Shown: positions 34,671-43,811, counted from the stretch's first letter. The stretch: DNA of 64,000 nucleotides from Luteimonas saliphila (GCF_016774335.1 NZ_JAETWA010000042.1:199121-263120); one strand, 5' to 3'. Notes: generated by a model from the sequence alone, not told the origin. Program-made: numbers and translations.

Positions 34671-35572
34671 GCCGCCCTCTCCTCCGGACAGGCACGGGCG
34701 GCCAGGGCCCGCGCGTGGTCGAGTTCGGCCTCCAGTACGGACAGTGGTGGGATGTCTCCGTCGCGCTCGATCATCGTCGCCACCGGCCCGCAGCGCCCCA
34801 CCGCATGCGCGTACAGTGCCCAGACCTCGTCGCAGACCGCACGGTCGTGGGTGTCGACCAGCAGCTCCCCGGGACTGTGCCCGGCGAGGTGGAGCTGCCG
34901 CACCTGCTGCAGCGGCAGGCCGTCGAGATAGACGCGCGCGTCCCATCCGTGGTTGCGCGCGCTGACGTACACGTTGTTGACGTCGAGCAGCAGCTGGCAG
35001 CCGGTGCGCGCGACCATCGCGGCGATGAACTCCCATTCGGCCAGGGTGTCGTGCGGGAAGCGGCAATAGCTGGATGGATTCTCGAACAGCATCGGGCGTG
35101 CCAACGCATCCTGCGTGCGGTGGATGTTGACGCAGACCGCATCGAGGCTGTCTTCGGTGTAGGGCAGGGGCAGCAGGTCGTGGCTGTTGTGGGCGTGGGT
35201 GCGGGTCCAGCACAGGTGGTCGGACACCCACAGCGGTTCGATCCGGTCGGCGAGACGTCGCAGCCGGGCCAGGTACGCGTCGTCGACGCCGTGCGCCGAG
35301 CCGATCGACAGCGAGACGCCATGCAGCACCACCGGATAGTGCGCGCGCACGCGCCGCAACGTGTCCAGGGGCCGACCGCCCTCGACCATGAAGTTCTCGG
35401 AGATCACCTCCACGAAATCCACGTTCGCCTCGCCGGCCAGGAACGCCGGGTAGTGCTCGCGGCGCATGCCCAGGCCGAAACCCGCGAACGGGGCGATCGC
35501 CGGCCGGATGGATGCGTGCGGCGGCGGCCCCGCCCGCCCGGCGGGAAGGCGGGGCCCATGTCGCTCCGTCAC
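34667..35572 (-). CDS. MNIO-family bufferin maturase (DUF692, BufB-like)
   Basis: Multinuclear non-heme iron oxygenase that modifies cysteines of bufferin precursors (known family chemistry: thiooxazole formation). 301 residues from a GTG at 35572 that overlaps the bufA2 stop as GTGA; no ATG gives a sensible start. The TIM-barrel iron ligands are visible: [44 protein letters not shown] and DTHDRAV. It is the middle gene of bufA2-bufB-bufC-sigma. It is the only maturase present and would have to serve both precursor types. Confidence 0.92.
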   Translation of the reverse strand: MTERHGPRLPAGRAGPPPHASIRPAIAPFAGFGLGMRREHYPAFLAGEANVDFVEVISENFMVEGGRPLDTLRRVRAHYPVVLHGVSLSIGSAHGVDDAYLARLRRLADRIEPLWVSDHLCWTRTHAHNSHDLLPLPYTEDSLDAVCVNIHRTQDALARPMLFENPSSYCRFPHDTLAEWEFIAAMVARTGCQLLLDVNNVYVSARNHGWDARVYLDGLPLQQVRQLHLAGHSPGELLVDTHDRAVCDEVWALYAHAVGRCGPVATMIERDGDIPPLSVLEAELDHARALAARACPEERAA

Positions 35573-35856
35573 CCGAGGTCGCCGATGGTGCCGCCCCGCG
35601 ACAGGCATTCGCCGGCCTTGAGCGCCTTGAAGCCGTGGCCCTTGCACGCGTTCTGACCCTTGCATGCGTGCTCGGCGGTGGAGCAGTCGGACTGGCCCTT
35701 GCACGAGTGGATGCCGTAGCAGTGCACGGTGTCGTCGCTGTCGAGCGCGCGGCCCTTGCTGCCGGTGGGGGCATCGGCGGCGATGGCCGCACCGGTGAGG
35801 ACGAGGGCGGCTGCAGCGGCGGCGATCGCGGACATGCGCGAGGCGGAAATGTTCAT
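35569..35856 (-). CDS. BufA2-type bufferin precursor (Cys-rich, exported)
   Basis: 95-residue RiPP metallophore precursor. A signal peptide ([20 protein letters not shown]) is followed by a core with six cysteines (46, 52, 58, 65, 71, 84) in [30 protein letters not shown] and GECLSR. The repeated CKG pattern is typical of the BufA2 family, which binds copper in the periplasm after maturation. It is the first gene of the minus-strand arm with AGGAG at the start, driven by the GTAACC/CGAA promoter at 35915-35940. Confidence 0.85.
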   Translation of the reverse strand: MNISASRMSAIAAAAAALVLTGAAIAADAPTGSKGRALDSDDTVHCYGIHSCKGQSDCSTAEHACKGQNACKGHGFKALKAGECLSRGGTIGDLG

Positions 35857-35914
35857 CGGGTCTCCTGGTTCGGTTGGGAAAGGCGCCGCCGGAATCCGGT
35901 CGACACCCGGGAGG

Positions 35915-35940
35915 TTCGGAGCACGGGGGCTTCGGGTTAC
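35915..35940 (-). promoter_or_regulatory. ECF promoter for the bufA2 arm (GTAACC-N16-CGAA)
   Basis: On the minus strand, GTAACC at 35940-35935 and CGAA at 35918-35915 with exactly 16 bases between. It matches the spacing and sequence I recall for Caulobacter SigF promoters. 59 bases from the bufA2 ATG. Confidence 0.8.
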
Positions 35941-35962
35941 ACGCGGAAAAAAGAATCCGGGT

Positions 35963-35988
35963 GTAACCGCGGCGCGCCCTGCCACGAA
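35963..35988 (+). promoter_or_regulatory. ECF promoter for the bufA1 arm (GTAACC-N16-CGAA)
   Basis: On the plus strand, GTAACC at 35963-35968 and CGAA at 35985-35988, again with 16 bases between. The two GTAACC boxes face away from each other 22 bases apart, within an inverted repeat GGTTACAC/GTGTAACC. Confidence 0.8.
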
Positions 35989-36048
35989 CCTGTGGATACG
36001 CGCCGCGCATCGTGCGTGGTCGCACCACCCGACAAGAGGAATCCACCG

Positions 36049-36327
36049 ATGCAGACCCCCCGAATTTCCGGCCTGGTCCTGGCCGCCGGCGTCGCCCTTG
36101 CGCTGGCCGGCACCGCGGTCGCGCAGGAAGCCAAGCCCCAGAAGGAGAAGTGCTACGGCGTCGCCAAGGCCGGGCAGAACGACTGCGCGGCGGGGCCCGG
36201 CACGAGTTGCGCCGGCACGTCCACCCGCGACTACCAGGGCGACGCCTGGAAGCTGGTGGACGCGGGCACCTGCGAGAAGATCCGCACGCCCAAGGGGGCG
36301 GGCTCGCTCGAGCCGGTGCAGCGGTGA
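36049..36327 (+). CDS. BufA1-type bufferin precursor (DUF2282)
   Basis: 92-residue exported precursor. The signal peptide [18 protein letters not shown] is followed by the DUF2282 core with four cysteines (35, 46, 54, 75) in [23 protein letters not shown] and DAGTCEK. By family knowledge these are modified by the MNIO/BufC pair to make a periplasmic copper-binding peptide. It has an AAGAGGA ribosome site and is the first gene of the plus-strand arm, overlapping doxX by GTGA. Confidence 0.92.
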   Translation: MQTPRISGLVLAAGVALALAGTAVAQEAKPQKEKCYGVAKAGQNDCAAGPGTSCAGTSTRDYQGDAWKLVDAGTCEKIRTPKGAGSLEPVQR

Positions 36328-36827
36328 CCGCGTGCACGGCGCTCGGCGCCGGGCTGCGGGCGTGCGACCGGGCCTGCGCCCTGCTTGCGGGCCCGGTCGG
36401 CGAAGGCCTCGGCCTGCTGGCCGCGCGCGCCGGACTGGCGGTGGTGTTCTGGCGGTCCGGCCGCAACAAGGTGGTGGAGGGCAGCTGGCTGCAGGTCAGC
36501 GACTCGACCCGCTTCCTGTTCGCCGAAGAGTACGCGGGCGTGCCCCTGCCCCCGGACCTCGCGGCCACGCTGGCGACCTGGGGCGAGTTCGCACTGCCGC
36601 TGCTGCTGCTCGCCGGCCTCGCCACGCCGGTGGCGGCCGCAGGCATCCTGGCGATGACCCTGGTGATCCAGGTCTTCGTCTATCCTGCGGCGTGGCCGAC
36701 GCACCTGCTGTGGTCGGCGCTGGCGCTGCTGCTGCTCTCGCGCGGCGGCGGGATGTTCTCGCTCGATGCGTTGTTGCGACCGCTCATCGACCACCAGCGG
36801 ACGCGACGGGGCGTCGCGCGGACCTGA
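36324..36827 (+). CDS. DoxX-family membrane protein of the bufferin cluster
   Basis: 167-residue membrane protein starting at a GTG that overlaps the bufA1 stop (GTGA). DoxX features: [31 protein letters not shown], and three further hydrophobic helices ([52 protein letters not shown]). DoxX proteins accompany bufferin and HvfA systems, with an as yet unclear redox or transport role. Confidence 0.88.
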   Translation: MTACTALGAGLRACDRACALLAGPVGEGLGLLAARAGLAVVFWRSGRNKVVEGSWLQVSDSTRFLFAEEYAGVPLPPDLAATLATWGEFALPLLLLAGLATPVAAAGILAMTLVIQVFVYPAAWPTHLLWSALALLLLSRGGGMFSLDALLRPLIDHQRTRRGVART

Positions 36828-36839
36828 AGGGTTGACGCC

Positions 36840-37478
36840 ATGGACCGAGAGAATCCGCTGATCGCACGGCTCGCCGCCGGATTGCAACCGGTGCGGCCGC
36901 AACAGTCGCGCACGGGCTGGATGTCGCTGGCGCTGGCGGTGCTCGCAACCGGCATCATCGTGCACCTGCTGTTCGGCCTGCAGCCGGTCACGATCCTGCG
37001 TTCGGCCGGCAGGTGGTTCGTGCTCGGCGAACTGCTGCTGGCCGGGCTCGGGCTCGCGGCGGCGTTCGCCACGATCCGCATGGCCTGGCCCGAACGTGCC
37101 GGCCGGCCGGGAGCGTTCTGGGTGGTCTGCCTGGCGTCGCTCGCACCCTTGTCCGCGCTCGCGTTGCTGGCGATCCCGGGCGCGCATCCTTCCGCGGCGG
37201 CCGGCGTGGACGGGCACTGGCAGTGCGCCGCAATGGGCACCGCCAGCGCCGCGCTGGTGGCGGGGGTGCTGGTGCGCTGGTTGCGGCGCGGCGCGCCGGC
37301 GTCCCCGACGCGCGCCGGATTGTATGCAGGCATCGCCAGCGGCGCGCTGGGCAGCGCGGTCTATGGTCTGTCCTGCCCGCTGGGGGATTTCCACCATTGG
37401 ACGTTGTGGCACTTCGTGCCGGTGCTGGCATGCGCACTGGCGGGACGCGTCCTGCTGCCGCGGTGGCTACGCTGGTGA
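36840..37478 (+). CDS. nrsF: NrsF-type (DUF1109) membrane anti-sigma factor
   Basis: 212-residue protein with six hydrophobic segments and the DUF1109 signatures. Two conserved cysteines at about 129 (GHWQCAAMG) and 179 (YGLSCPLGDFHHW) match the metal/redox-sensing pair of Caulobacter NrsF. It should hold the cluster's ECF sigma at the membrane until heavy metal or oxidant disturbs the cysteines. It is the last gene of the bufA1-doxX arm, 12 bases after doxX, while its sigma partner is at the end of the opposite arm. Confidence 0.88.
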   Translation: MDRENPLIARLAAGLQPVRPQQSRTGWMSLALAVLATGIIVHLLFGLQPVTILRSAGRWFVLGELLLAGLGLAAAFATIRMAWPERAGRPGAFWVVCLASLAPLSALALLAIPGAHPSAAAGVDGHWQCAAMGTASAALVAGVLVRWLRRGAPASPTRAGLYAGIASGALGSAVYGLSCPLGDFHHWTLWHFVPVLACALAGRVLLPRWLRW

Positions 37479-37557
37479 TGGAGGGGCGCGCTTGCGGCGT
37501 CCTGGGCCGGGGTCTGCGCCTTCGTCGCAGTGAGTCCGCCGCGCAGGCCGCATCCGC

Positions 37558-38166
37558 CTACCGCGGCCGGTGAAATGCCGCGCGCGCCGCCTCGACCTCC
37601 GCACGGACCACGCATGCATGCGCGTGGTCGTTGACCAGGCCCATCGCCTGCATGAACGCGTACACCGTGGTCGGGCCGACGAAGGCCCAGCCGCGGCGCT
37701 TGAGTTCCTTCGACAGCGCGATCGATTCGGGCGAGGTCGACGCGGTCTGCGGATCGACCCCCGCCTTCGGCCCGGCTTCGTAGCGCCAGAAGAAGGTGGC
37801 GAGAGAGCCTTCCGTCTCGACCAGTTCGCATGCGCGCGCCGCGTTGTTGACCACCGCTTCGATCTTGCCGCGATGGCGGACGATGCTGGCGTCCTGCAGC
37901 AGGCGCCCGACGTCGTCCTGGTCGAAGCGCGCGACCGCGCGGAAATCGAAGCCGCGGAACGCGGCGCGGAAGTTGTCGCGCTTGGCCAGGATCGTGCGCC
38001 AGCTCAGGCCCGACTGGAAGCTTTCCAGGCACAGCTTCTCGAACAGGCGCCGGTCGTCGGCGACCGGGAAGCCCCACTCGCGGTCGTGGTAGTCGAAGAA
38101 TTCGGGCGCCGCCGCGCACCAGCGGCAGCGCGGTCGGCCATCGGGGCCGGGGATCGTGGGGTTCAT
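37558..38166 (-). CDS. tag: DNA-3-methyladenine glycosylase I
   Basis: Removes 3-methyladenine from alkylated DNA. 202 residues. Zinc-snap ligands are present: Cys in RCRWC, His in DYHDREWG, and His and Cys in NDHAHACVV. The lesion pocket region FEKLCLESFQSGLSWRTIL is intact. It is the last gene of a probable TetR-yciI-tag operon (gaps of 18 and 25 bases). Confidence 0.95.
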   Translation of the reverse strand: MNPTIPGPDGRPRCRWCAAAPEFFDYHDREWGFPVADDRRLFEKLCLESFQSGLSWRTILAKRDNFRAAFRGFDFRAVARFDQDDVGRLLQDASIVRHRGKIEAVVNNAARACELVETEGSLATFFWRYEAGPKAGVDPQTASTSPESIALSKELKRRGWAFVGPTTVYAFMQAMGLVNDHAHACVVRAEVEAARAAFHRPR

Positions 38167-38184
38167 GGCGTCGGCCAGGCAGCG

Positions 38185-38472
38185 TCAGTCGAGCAGGAAT
38201 CGCAGGCGTGGATCGACCGTGCCGGGCGAGATCTCCAGGATCTCCGGCTCGACCACGCCCGCGGCGACGAAGGGGTCGGCCTGCACGCGTTGCAGCAACT
38301 CGTCGTGCGGCACGCCGTGCGCAAGGATTGCGCCGCCCAGGCCCGGCTGCAGGCTGCCGGCGAGCAGGAACACGCCATCGTCGACGCCACACCGGAGCCA
38401 TTCGTTGTGGCCGGCCATGTGCGCCGCGGCCTGGTCGCGGCGGCTGGAGAACCTGAGCAGAACGACGAACAT
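38185..38472 (-). CDS. YciI-family protein
   Basis: 95-residue ferredoxin-like-fold protein of the YciI/YCII family (VVLLRFSSRRDQAAAHMAGH, then VFLLAGSLQPGLGGAILAHG and the DPFVAAGVVEPEI segment). The family is linked to dehydrochlorinase-like and other small enzymes; the biochemical role is unknown. It lies between the TetR gene and tag. Confidence 0.82.
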   Translation of the reverse strand: MFVVLLRFSSRRDQAAAHMAGHNEWLRCGVDDGVFLLAGSLQPGLGGAILAHGVPHDELLQRVQADPFVAAGVVEPEILEISPGTVDPRLRFLLD

Positions 38473-38497
38473 GGGGTTCCTCCTGGGCGAAAAGCGG

Positions 38498-39112
38498 TCA
38501 GGCCTCGACGGCGCGCATGGACGACGCGACGTCCGCCAGCCAACGGGTCATGCGTTCGACCTCGCGTTCGACGAAGGCCTCGTCGCGCAAGGCGTTGTCC
38601 ATCACCGCGACGCCCTGGCTGAAGGCGAGTACGTGCATCGCCAGCGCGTCGGCGTCGCGTTCGCGCCCGAGCCGCGCGAACTGGACCGCCAGCCACTGGC
38701 GGAACTCGCTGAAGATCGCGCTGGCGCCCGGACGGGCGGGATGGTCGAGCTTGGCCAGTTCGCCGGTCAGGGTGCCGACCGGACAGCCGTGGCGCACGAT
38801 CGCGCCGCGGTTCGCGACCACGATGCGGATGTAGCACAGGATGCGGGCCGCGGGATCGGCGGCGATCGCGTCCCAGGACGCGATCATGTCGCGCGTCGCC
38901 CGTGCGCGCAGGCCGATCACGGCGTCCAGGATCTCGTCCTTGCTGCGGAAGTGGTAGTAGAAGTTGCCGCGCGAGATGCCGACGGCGGCGGCGATGTCGG
39001 AGAACGAGGTATGGGCGAAGCCCTGCTCGTAGAACAGCCGGTCGGCCACGGCGACGATGGCGGCACGGGTGGTGTTTGCGTCCCGGGTCGATCGGGGCTG
39101 CTTCGAAGCCAT
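38498..39112 (-). CDS. TetR/AcrR-family regulator
   Basis: 204 residues. The N-terminal helix-turn-helix is SFSDIAAAVGISRGNFYYHF, followed by a ligand-binding domain. It heads the operon with yciI and tag. A perfect inverted repeat (39143-39162) 31 bases upstream of the start is its probable operator, giving autoregulation. The ligand is unknown. Confidence 0.93.
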   Translation of the reverse strand: MASKQPRSTRDANTTRAAIVAVADRLFYEQGFAHTSFSDIAAAVGISRGNFYYHFRSKDEILDAVIGLRARATRDMIASWDAIAADPAARILCYIRIVVANRGAIVRHGCPVGTLTGELAKLDHPARPGASAIFSEFRQWLAVQFARLGRERDADALAMHVLAFSQGVAVMDNALRDEAFVEREVERMTRWLADVASSMRAVEA

Positions 39113-39142
39113 CGGGGGATCGTCCTATCGCGTCGGTGACAG

Positions 39143-39162
39143 ATTAGGACGTTCGTCCTAAT
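39143..39162. promoter_or_regulatory. Probable TetR operator
   Basis: Perfect palindrome ATTAGGACG-TT-CGTCCTAAT upstream of the TetR gene. A further half-site CGTCCTAT lies at 39121. Confidence 0.8.
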
Positions 39163-39184
39163 GGCGTCAAGCCGTCGTGCGCCG

Positions 39185-39215
39185 GAAACGAAACGGGCGC
39201 CCGTGGGGCGCCCGT
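39185..39215 (-). terminator. Intrinsic terminator of ahcY
   Basis: On the minus strand a 10-bp stem ACGGGCGCCC/GGGCGCCCGT with loop CAC is followed by TTCGTTT, just after the ahcY stop. Confidence 0.8.
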
Positions 39216-39242
39216 CGCGATGTCGCTGTGCCGGTGAACCGA

Positions 39243-40703
39243 TCAGTAGCGGTAATGCTCCGGCTTGTAGGGCCCCTCGACCGGCACGCCGAGGTAGTCG
39301 GCCTGGTCCTTCGTGAGCTTCGTCAGCTTCACGCCGATCTTCTCCAGGTGCAGGCGCGCGACTTCCTCGTCGAGCTTCTTGGGCAGGATGTAGACCTTCG
39401 ACTCGTAGCCATCCTTGTTCGCCCACAGGTCGATCTGCGCCAGGGTCTGGTTGGAGAACGAGTTCGACATCACGAAGCTCGGGTGGCCGGTGGCGCAGCC
39501 CAGGTTCACCAGGCGGCCTTCGGCCAGCAGGAAGATCGCGTTGCCGTTGGAGAACGTGAACTTGTCCACCTGCGGCTTGATGTTGGTCTTCACCGCGCCC
39601 GAGGCGTACAGCGCATCGACCTGGATCTCGTTGTCGAAGTGGCCGATGTTGCAGACGATGGCCTGGTCCTTCATCGCCTTCATGTGCTCGAGGGTGATGA
39701 TGTCCTTGTTGCCGGTGGTGGTGACGTAGATGTCGCCGCGGCCGAGGGTGTCCTCGATCGTGGTGACCTCATAGCCTTCCATCGCCGCCTGCAGCGCGCA
39801 GATCGGGTCGATCTCGGTCACGATCACGCGGGCCCCATAGGCGCGCAGCGAAGCGGCCGAACCCTTGCCGACGTCGCCGTAGCCGCAGACCACCGCGACC
39901 TTGCCGGCCAGCATCACGTCGAGCGCGCGCTTGAGGCCGTCGGCCAGCGACTCGCGGCAGCCGTAGAGGTTGTCGAACTTCGACTTGGTGACCGAGTCGT
40001 TGACGTTGATCGCCGGCACCAGCAGCTTGCCCTGTTCGGCCAGCTGGTAGAGGCGGTGCACGCCGGTGGTGGTCTCCTCGGAGACGCCCTTCCAGTCGGC
40101 GACGACCGTGGTCCAGTACCCGGGACGCTCCTTCGCCACGCGCTTGAGCAGGTTCTTGATCACCTGCTCCTCGTGGCTGCCGGAGGCCGAGTTCACCCAG
40201 CTCTCGTCGCCCTGTTCGAGCTCGTAACCCTTGTGGATCAGCAGGGTCACGTCGCCGCCGTCGTCGACCACCAGCTGCGGGCCGAGGAAGCCGCCACGGC
40301 CGTCGGGGAAGGAGAGCGCGTCGAGCGTGCAGTCCCAGTACTCCTCCAGCGTCTCGCCCTTCCAGGCGAACACCGGGGTGCCGGTGGCGGCGATCGCCGC
40401 GGCGGCGTGGTCCTGGGTGCTGAAGATGTTGCACGAGGCCCAGCGCACGTCGGCGCCGATGTCCTTGAGCGTCTCGATCAGCACCGCGGTCTGGATCGTC
40501 ATGTGCAGCGAGCCGGTCACGCGCACGCCCTCGAGCGGGGACGTGGCGGCGTGCTTGCGGCGGATCGACATCAGCCCGGGCATCTCGTGCTCGGCGATGT
40601 CGATTTCCTTGCGGCCCCAGTCGGCCAGCGAGATGTCGGCGACCTTGTAGTCGCCTGCCTGGGAGGATGGCTTCGTGGAAGCGGGTTTCACCTGTGCGTT
40701 CAT
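39243..40703 (-). CDS. ahcY: S-adenosyl-L-homocysteine hydrolase AhcY
   Basis: Splits S-adenosylhomocysteine into adenosine and homocysteine, clearing the product of SAM methylations. 486 residues. Family blocks: [44 protein letters not shown], the NAD-binding [18 protein letters not shown], and the C-terminal KPEHYRY. The catalytic residues around GHFDNEIQ are present. The transcript leader carries an SAH riboswitch (40736-40810), so expression should rise with SAH. Confidence 0.98.
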   Translation of the reverse strand: MNAQVKPASTKPSSQAGDYKVADISLADWGRKEIDIAEHEMPGLMSIRRKHAATSPLEGVRVTGSLHMTIQTAVLIETLKDIGADVRWASCNIFSTQDHAAAAIAATGTPVFAWKGETLEEYWDCTLDALSFPDGRGGFLGPQLVVDDGGDVTLLIHKGYELEQGDESWVNSASGSHEEQVIKNLLKRVAKERPGYWTTVVADWKGVSEETTTGVHRLYQLAEQGKLLVPAINVNDSVTKSKFDNLYGCRESLADGLKRALDVMLAGKVAVVCGYGDVGKGSAASLRAYGARVIVTEIDPICALQAAMEGYEVTTIEDTLGRGDIYVTTTGNKDIITLEHMKAMKDQAIVCNIGHFDNEIQVDALYASGAVKTNIKPQVDKFTFSNGNAIFLLAEGRLVNLGCATGHPSFVMSNSFSNQTLAQIDLWANKDGYESKVYILPKKLDEEVARLHLEKIGVKLTKLTKDQADYLGVPVEGPYKPEHYRY

Positions 40704-40735
40704 GCGGAACTCCGTGAGTGCAATGGATTGCGGTC

Positions 40736-40810
40736 ACGGGCGCCGTTGTCGCGTGGTGGAACCGCCGAGCCTGGCCGTGCCTCGCACGGTCGCAGCGCCC
40801 CTCGACGGGC
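40736..40810 (-). ncRNA. SAH riboswitch
   Basis: The minus-strand leader of ahcY shows the SAH aptamer: GAGGGGCGCTGCGACCG, hairpin GCACGG loop, conserved CCAGGCTCGG, a variable arm, then AACGGCGCCC that pairs back with GGGCGC. It turns on gene expression when SAH binds, by family knowledge. Confidence 0.9.
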
Positions 40811-40815
40811 TGCCG

Positions 40816-40821
40816 ATTATA
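40816..40821 (-). promoter_or_regulatory. -10 box (TATAAT) of ahcY
   Basis: Perfect TATAAT on the minus strand six bases before the riboswitch. The -35 region is weak. The rest of the gap (40822-40987) holds no gene. Confidence 0.75.
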
Positions 40822-40987
40822 GCGTCCACGGCATGGCGGCGTGCGTTCGCGCGCTGAACGTCACCGCCGGCCACGGTCGGGCGGGATCTCCGCGCGACAG
40901 CCGCGGTGATCATCGCAAGCCACTGATTGACAATAAGAATCGCCGGGAGACAGTTTCCGGCGCGGACGATGTGGCCGACATGCGCGC

Positions 40988-41974
40988 TCAGCCCTGGGTC
41001 TGGGATTGGCCGTGGCCGGCGTCGAGCGAGACCATGAACTGGGCGTGGATCGCCTCGCCCAGTTCCACCAGGCGCGACAGCGTGGCCTGCAGGTGCGGCT
41101 CCAGCCCGCGCGCGATGATGTCGTCGATGCGCGCGTAGCGGGTCTGCGCCGACAGCGCGCCGGCCAGGCGCACGACCTCCTGCGATTCGCCGCCGGTCAT
41201 CGCGCGCAGCACCTCGTGCAGGGTGTTGAGGCAGGTCTGCAGCGAGCGCGGATTGACGTCGCGCAGCAGCATCAGGTCGGTCACGCTGCGCGGGGTGACC
41301 GATTCGCGGTACAACCGGCGATAGGTCTCGAACGCGGACTGCGACTGCAGCAGCGCGCTCCACTGGAAGTACTCGGTCGCATCGCGCGCCTCGCCGGACT
41401 CGTCGATCTCGCCGTCGCTGCCGACCACGTCGAGCAGCCGGATCGCCCAGTCCGAGCGTTCGATGAATGCGCCCAGTTGCAGGAACTGGTAGGCCTCGCC
41501 GCGGCCGAGCGTGCCGATGGTGACGCCGCGGAAGGAAGCCGAGCGGGACTTCACCCATTCGACGATGTTGCTGATGCCGTCGCTGCGCACGCCCGCCCAG
41601 GTGCGGCTGCGGATCTCCAGCCACGAGGCGTTGAGGTCCTCGTACATCTCGGCCGTGATCGCACCTCGCTGCGCGCGCGCGTTCTCGCGGGCGGCGCGCA
41701 GGCAGTGATGGATGGACGAGGGATTGTCGGGCGACAGCAGCAGGTGGCGCAGGACGCCCTCGGGTTCGATCGTGCCGTAGGTGGCGGTGTAGTGGCCGCC
41801 GGTGCCGAGCGCGTCGAGTGCGCGCCGCCACGGCGCCGCCTGCGACTTGCCGCGGTCGTAGCGCTCCGGGAGCATGGCGATGCGCAGCGCGAGGTCGACC
41901 AGGCGCGCGGTGTTCTCCGCACGCTCCATGTGGCGCGAGACCCAGTAAAGGTCGCTGGCGGTCCGGCACAGCAT
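40988..41974 (-). CDS. Alpha-E domain protein (DUF403)
   Basis: 328 residues, an all-helical alpha-E superfamily protein (MLCRTASDLYWVSRHMERAE, then ARLVDLALRIAM; FIERSDWAIRLLDVV). The family always accompanies the circularly permuted ATP-grasp protein encoded just upstream; here the start and the upstream stop share one base (TGATG). The pair is thought to build or modify a peptide-like product; the true function is not established. No transglutaminase or proteasome-like gene is adjacent. Confidence 0.9.
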   Translation of the reverse strand: MLCRTASDLYWVSRHMERAENTARLVDLALRIAMLPERYDRGKSQAAPWRRALDALGTGGHYTATYGTIEPEGVLRHLLLSPDNPSSIHHCLRAARENARAQRGAITAEMYEDLNASWLEIRSRTWAGVRSDGISNIVEWVKSRSASFRGVTIGTLGRGEAYQFLQLGAFIERSDWAIRLLDVVGSDGEIDESGEARDATEYFQWSALLQSQSAFETYRRLYRESVTPRSVTDLMLLRDVNPRSLQTCLNTLHEVLRAMTGGESQEVVRLAGALSAQTRYARIDDIIARGLEPHLQATLSRLVELGEAIHAQFMVSLDAGHGQSQTQG

Positions 41975-43428
41975 CAGCTTTCCAGCACCCAGGTGTCCTT
42001 GGTCCCGCCGCCCTGCGACGAGTTCACCACCAGCGAACCCTCGCGCAGCGCGACCCGGGTCAGGCCGCCGGGGACCACGTGGATACGCTTGCCGCTGAGG
42101 ATGTACGGCCGCAGGTCGATGTGGCGCGGCGCCAGCCCGCTCTCGACGAAGGTCGGGCAGGTGGACAGCGACAGGGTCGGCTGGGCGATGTAGTTCTCCG
42201 GGTCGTCGAGGATGCGCTGGCGGAAATCCTCGATCTCCTTCTTCGTCGCGGCAGGCCCGACCAGCATGCCGTAGCCGCCGGCGCCATGGACTTCCTTGAC
42301 CACCAGCTCGGGCAGGCGCTCGAGCGTGTAGCGCAGATCCTCGGGCTTGCGCAGCACCCAGGTGGGCACGTTGAGCAGGATCGGCTCCTCGGACAGGTAG
42401 AAGCGGATCATCTCCGGTACGTACGGATACACCGACTTGTCGTCGCCGACGCCGCTGCCGGGTGCGTTCGCCAGCGTCACCCGCCCGGCCTTGTAGGCGC
42501 CGAAGATGCCGGGCACGCCGAGCATCGAGTCTGCGCGGAACACGGTCGGGTCGAGGTAGTCGTCGTTGATCCGGCGGTAGATCACGTGCACCCGCTGCGG
42601 TCCGCGCGTGGTGCGCATGTAGACCATGTCGTCGCGCACGAACAGGTCCTGGCCCTCGACCAGCTCCACGCCCATCTGCTGGGCGAGGAAGGCGTGCTCG
42701 AAGTAGGCCGAGTTCGCCGCGCCCGGGGTGAGCACCGCGACGGTGGGGCCGTCGATGCCGTCGGGCGCCGCCTCGCGCAGGATCTCGAGCAGCGCGTCGG
42801 GATAGCGTTCCACCGGCGCGATCTGCTGGCGCGCGAACAGCTCGGGCACCAGCCGCGCCATCATCCGCCGGTTCTCGAGCATGTACGACACGCCCGAGGG
42901 CACCCGCAGGTTGTCCTCCAGCACGTAGTACAGCCCGTCGCCTGCGCGCACCAGGTCGATGCCCGAGACGTGCGAGTAGACCCCGCCCGGCACCTGCACG
43001 CCGATCATCTGCGACAGGTACTCGCTGTTGTCGAGGACCAGCTCGGCCGGGATCAGTTTCTCGCGCAGGATGCGACGTTCGCCGTAGACATCGGCCAGGA
43101 ACAGGTTGAGCGCGAGCACGCGCTGGCGCAGTCCGGCCTCTAGCATCCGCCACTCGCCTGCGGGCAGGATGCGCGGGGCGAGGTCGAAGGGAATCAGGCG
43201 TTCGGTGCCGGCCTCCTCGCCGTACACCGAGAAGGTGATGCCGACGCGGTGGAACGAGACTTCGGCCTCGCGCCGCTTGCGCTCGATCTCGCTGTCGGGG
43301 GTGTCGCGCAGCCAGTCGTCGAATGCGGCGTAATGCGCCCGGACATTGCCCTGCGCATCGTGCATCTCGTCGTAGCCTGGCGACATCGGCGATCCGGGTC
43401 CGTGCGGTGTGGGGTGCGGACTAGACAT
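41974..43428 (-). CDS. Circularly permuted ATP-grasp protein (DUF404/DUF407)
   Basis: 484 residues from ATG 43428 (MSPGYDEMHD at 43386 is an alternative). Typical family sequence: FHRVGITFSVYGEEAGTERL, PFDLAPRILPAGEWRMLEAG, VYSHVSGIDLVRAGDG, YYVLEDNLRVPSGVSYMLEN, NAPGSGVGDDKSVYPYVP and VVKEVHGAGGYGMLVGP. Predicted ligase activating a carboxylate with ATP. It is paired with the alpha-E gene. The upstream gap 43429-43811 contains no gene. Confidence 0.92.
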   Translation of the reverse strand: MSSPHPTPHGPGSPMSPGYDEMHDAQGNVRAHYAAFDDWLRDTPDSEIERKRREAEVSFHRVGITFSVYGEEAGTERLIPFDLAPRILPAGEWRMLEAGLRQRVLALNLFLADVYGERRILREKLIPAELVLDNSEYLSQMIGVQVPGGVYSHVSGIDLVRAGDGLYYVLEDNLRVPSGVSYMLENRRMMARLVPELFARQQIAPVERYPDALLEILREAAPDGIDGPTVAVLTPGAANSAYFEHAFLAQQMGVELVEGQDLFVRDDMVYMRTTRGPQRVHVIYRRINDDYLDPTVFRADSMLGVPGIFGAYKAGRVTLANAPGSGVGDDKSVYPYVPEMIRFYLSEEPILLNVPTWVLRKPEDLRYTLERLPELVVKEVHGAGGYGMLVGPAATKKEIEDFRQRILDDPENYIAQPTLSLSTCPTFVESGLAPRHIDLRPYILSGKRIHVVPGGLTRVALREGSLVVNSSQGGGTKDTWVLES

Positions 43429-43811
43429 AGCACGTGCCGCCGGGACGGCGCCAGCGCCTGCACGCGATCGATGCCGCAGCCCGGGGGCAGGGCACGGGCC
43501 GTGCGAAGCGAAAGGGGGCTTCTCCGGATACCGAAGCGGGCCGCTCATGCCGCCGCGCCGGATGTCCCGCGTCGCCGGGAAAGGAGGAATGCGCCGCTGC
43601 GCGACGCGCGCGAAGGTCTCGTTTTTTTCCGGAAGCAGGAACGGACGCCTGAGCTTCCAGCCCGCACGCAAGCGGGAGCGGAACGGCGCCTGCGTCGGTG
43701 TCGCCGCGTTGCGCAGTTCGCAGCGTGCCCGGTCGTTTCCCTTGCGCACGGGCAGCCGGGACGACACGGATGCTGCACCGCGGAAGATATTCACAGTCGT
43801 GTGAGTGAGTA

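Noticed and set aside
40920..40960. Fur-box-like TTGACAATAAGAATCGCC and TTGACA promoter on the plus strand
   Set aside because: The match to a Fur box is partial and no plus-strand gene follows; genes on both sides are on the minus strand.
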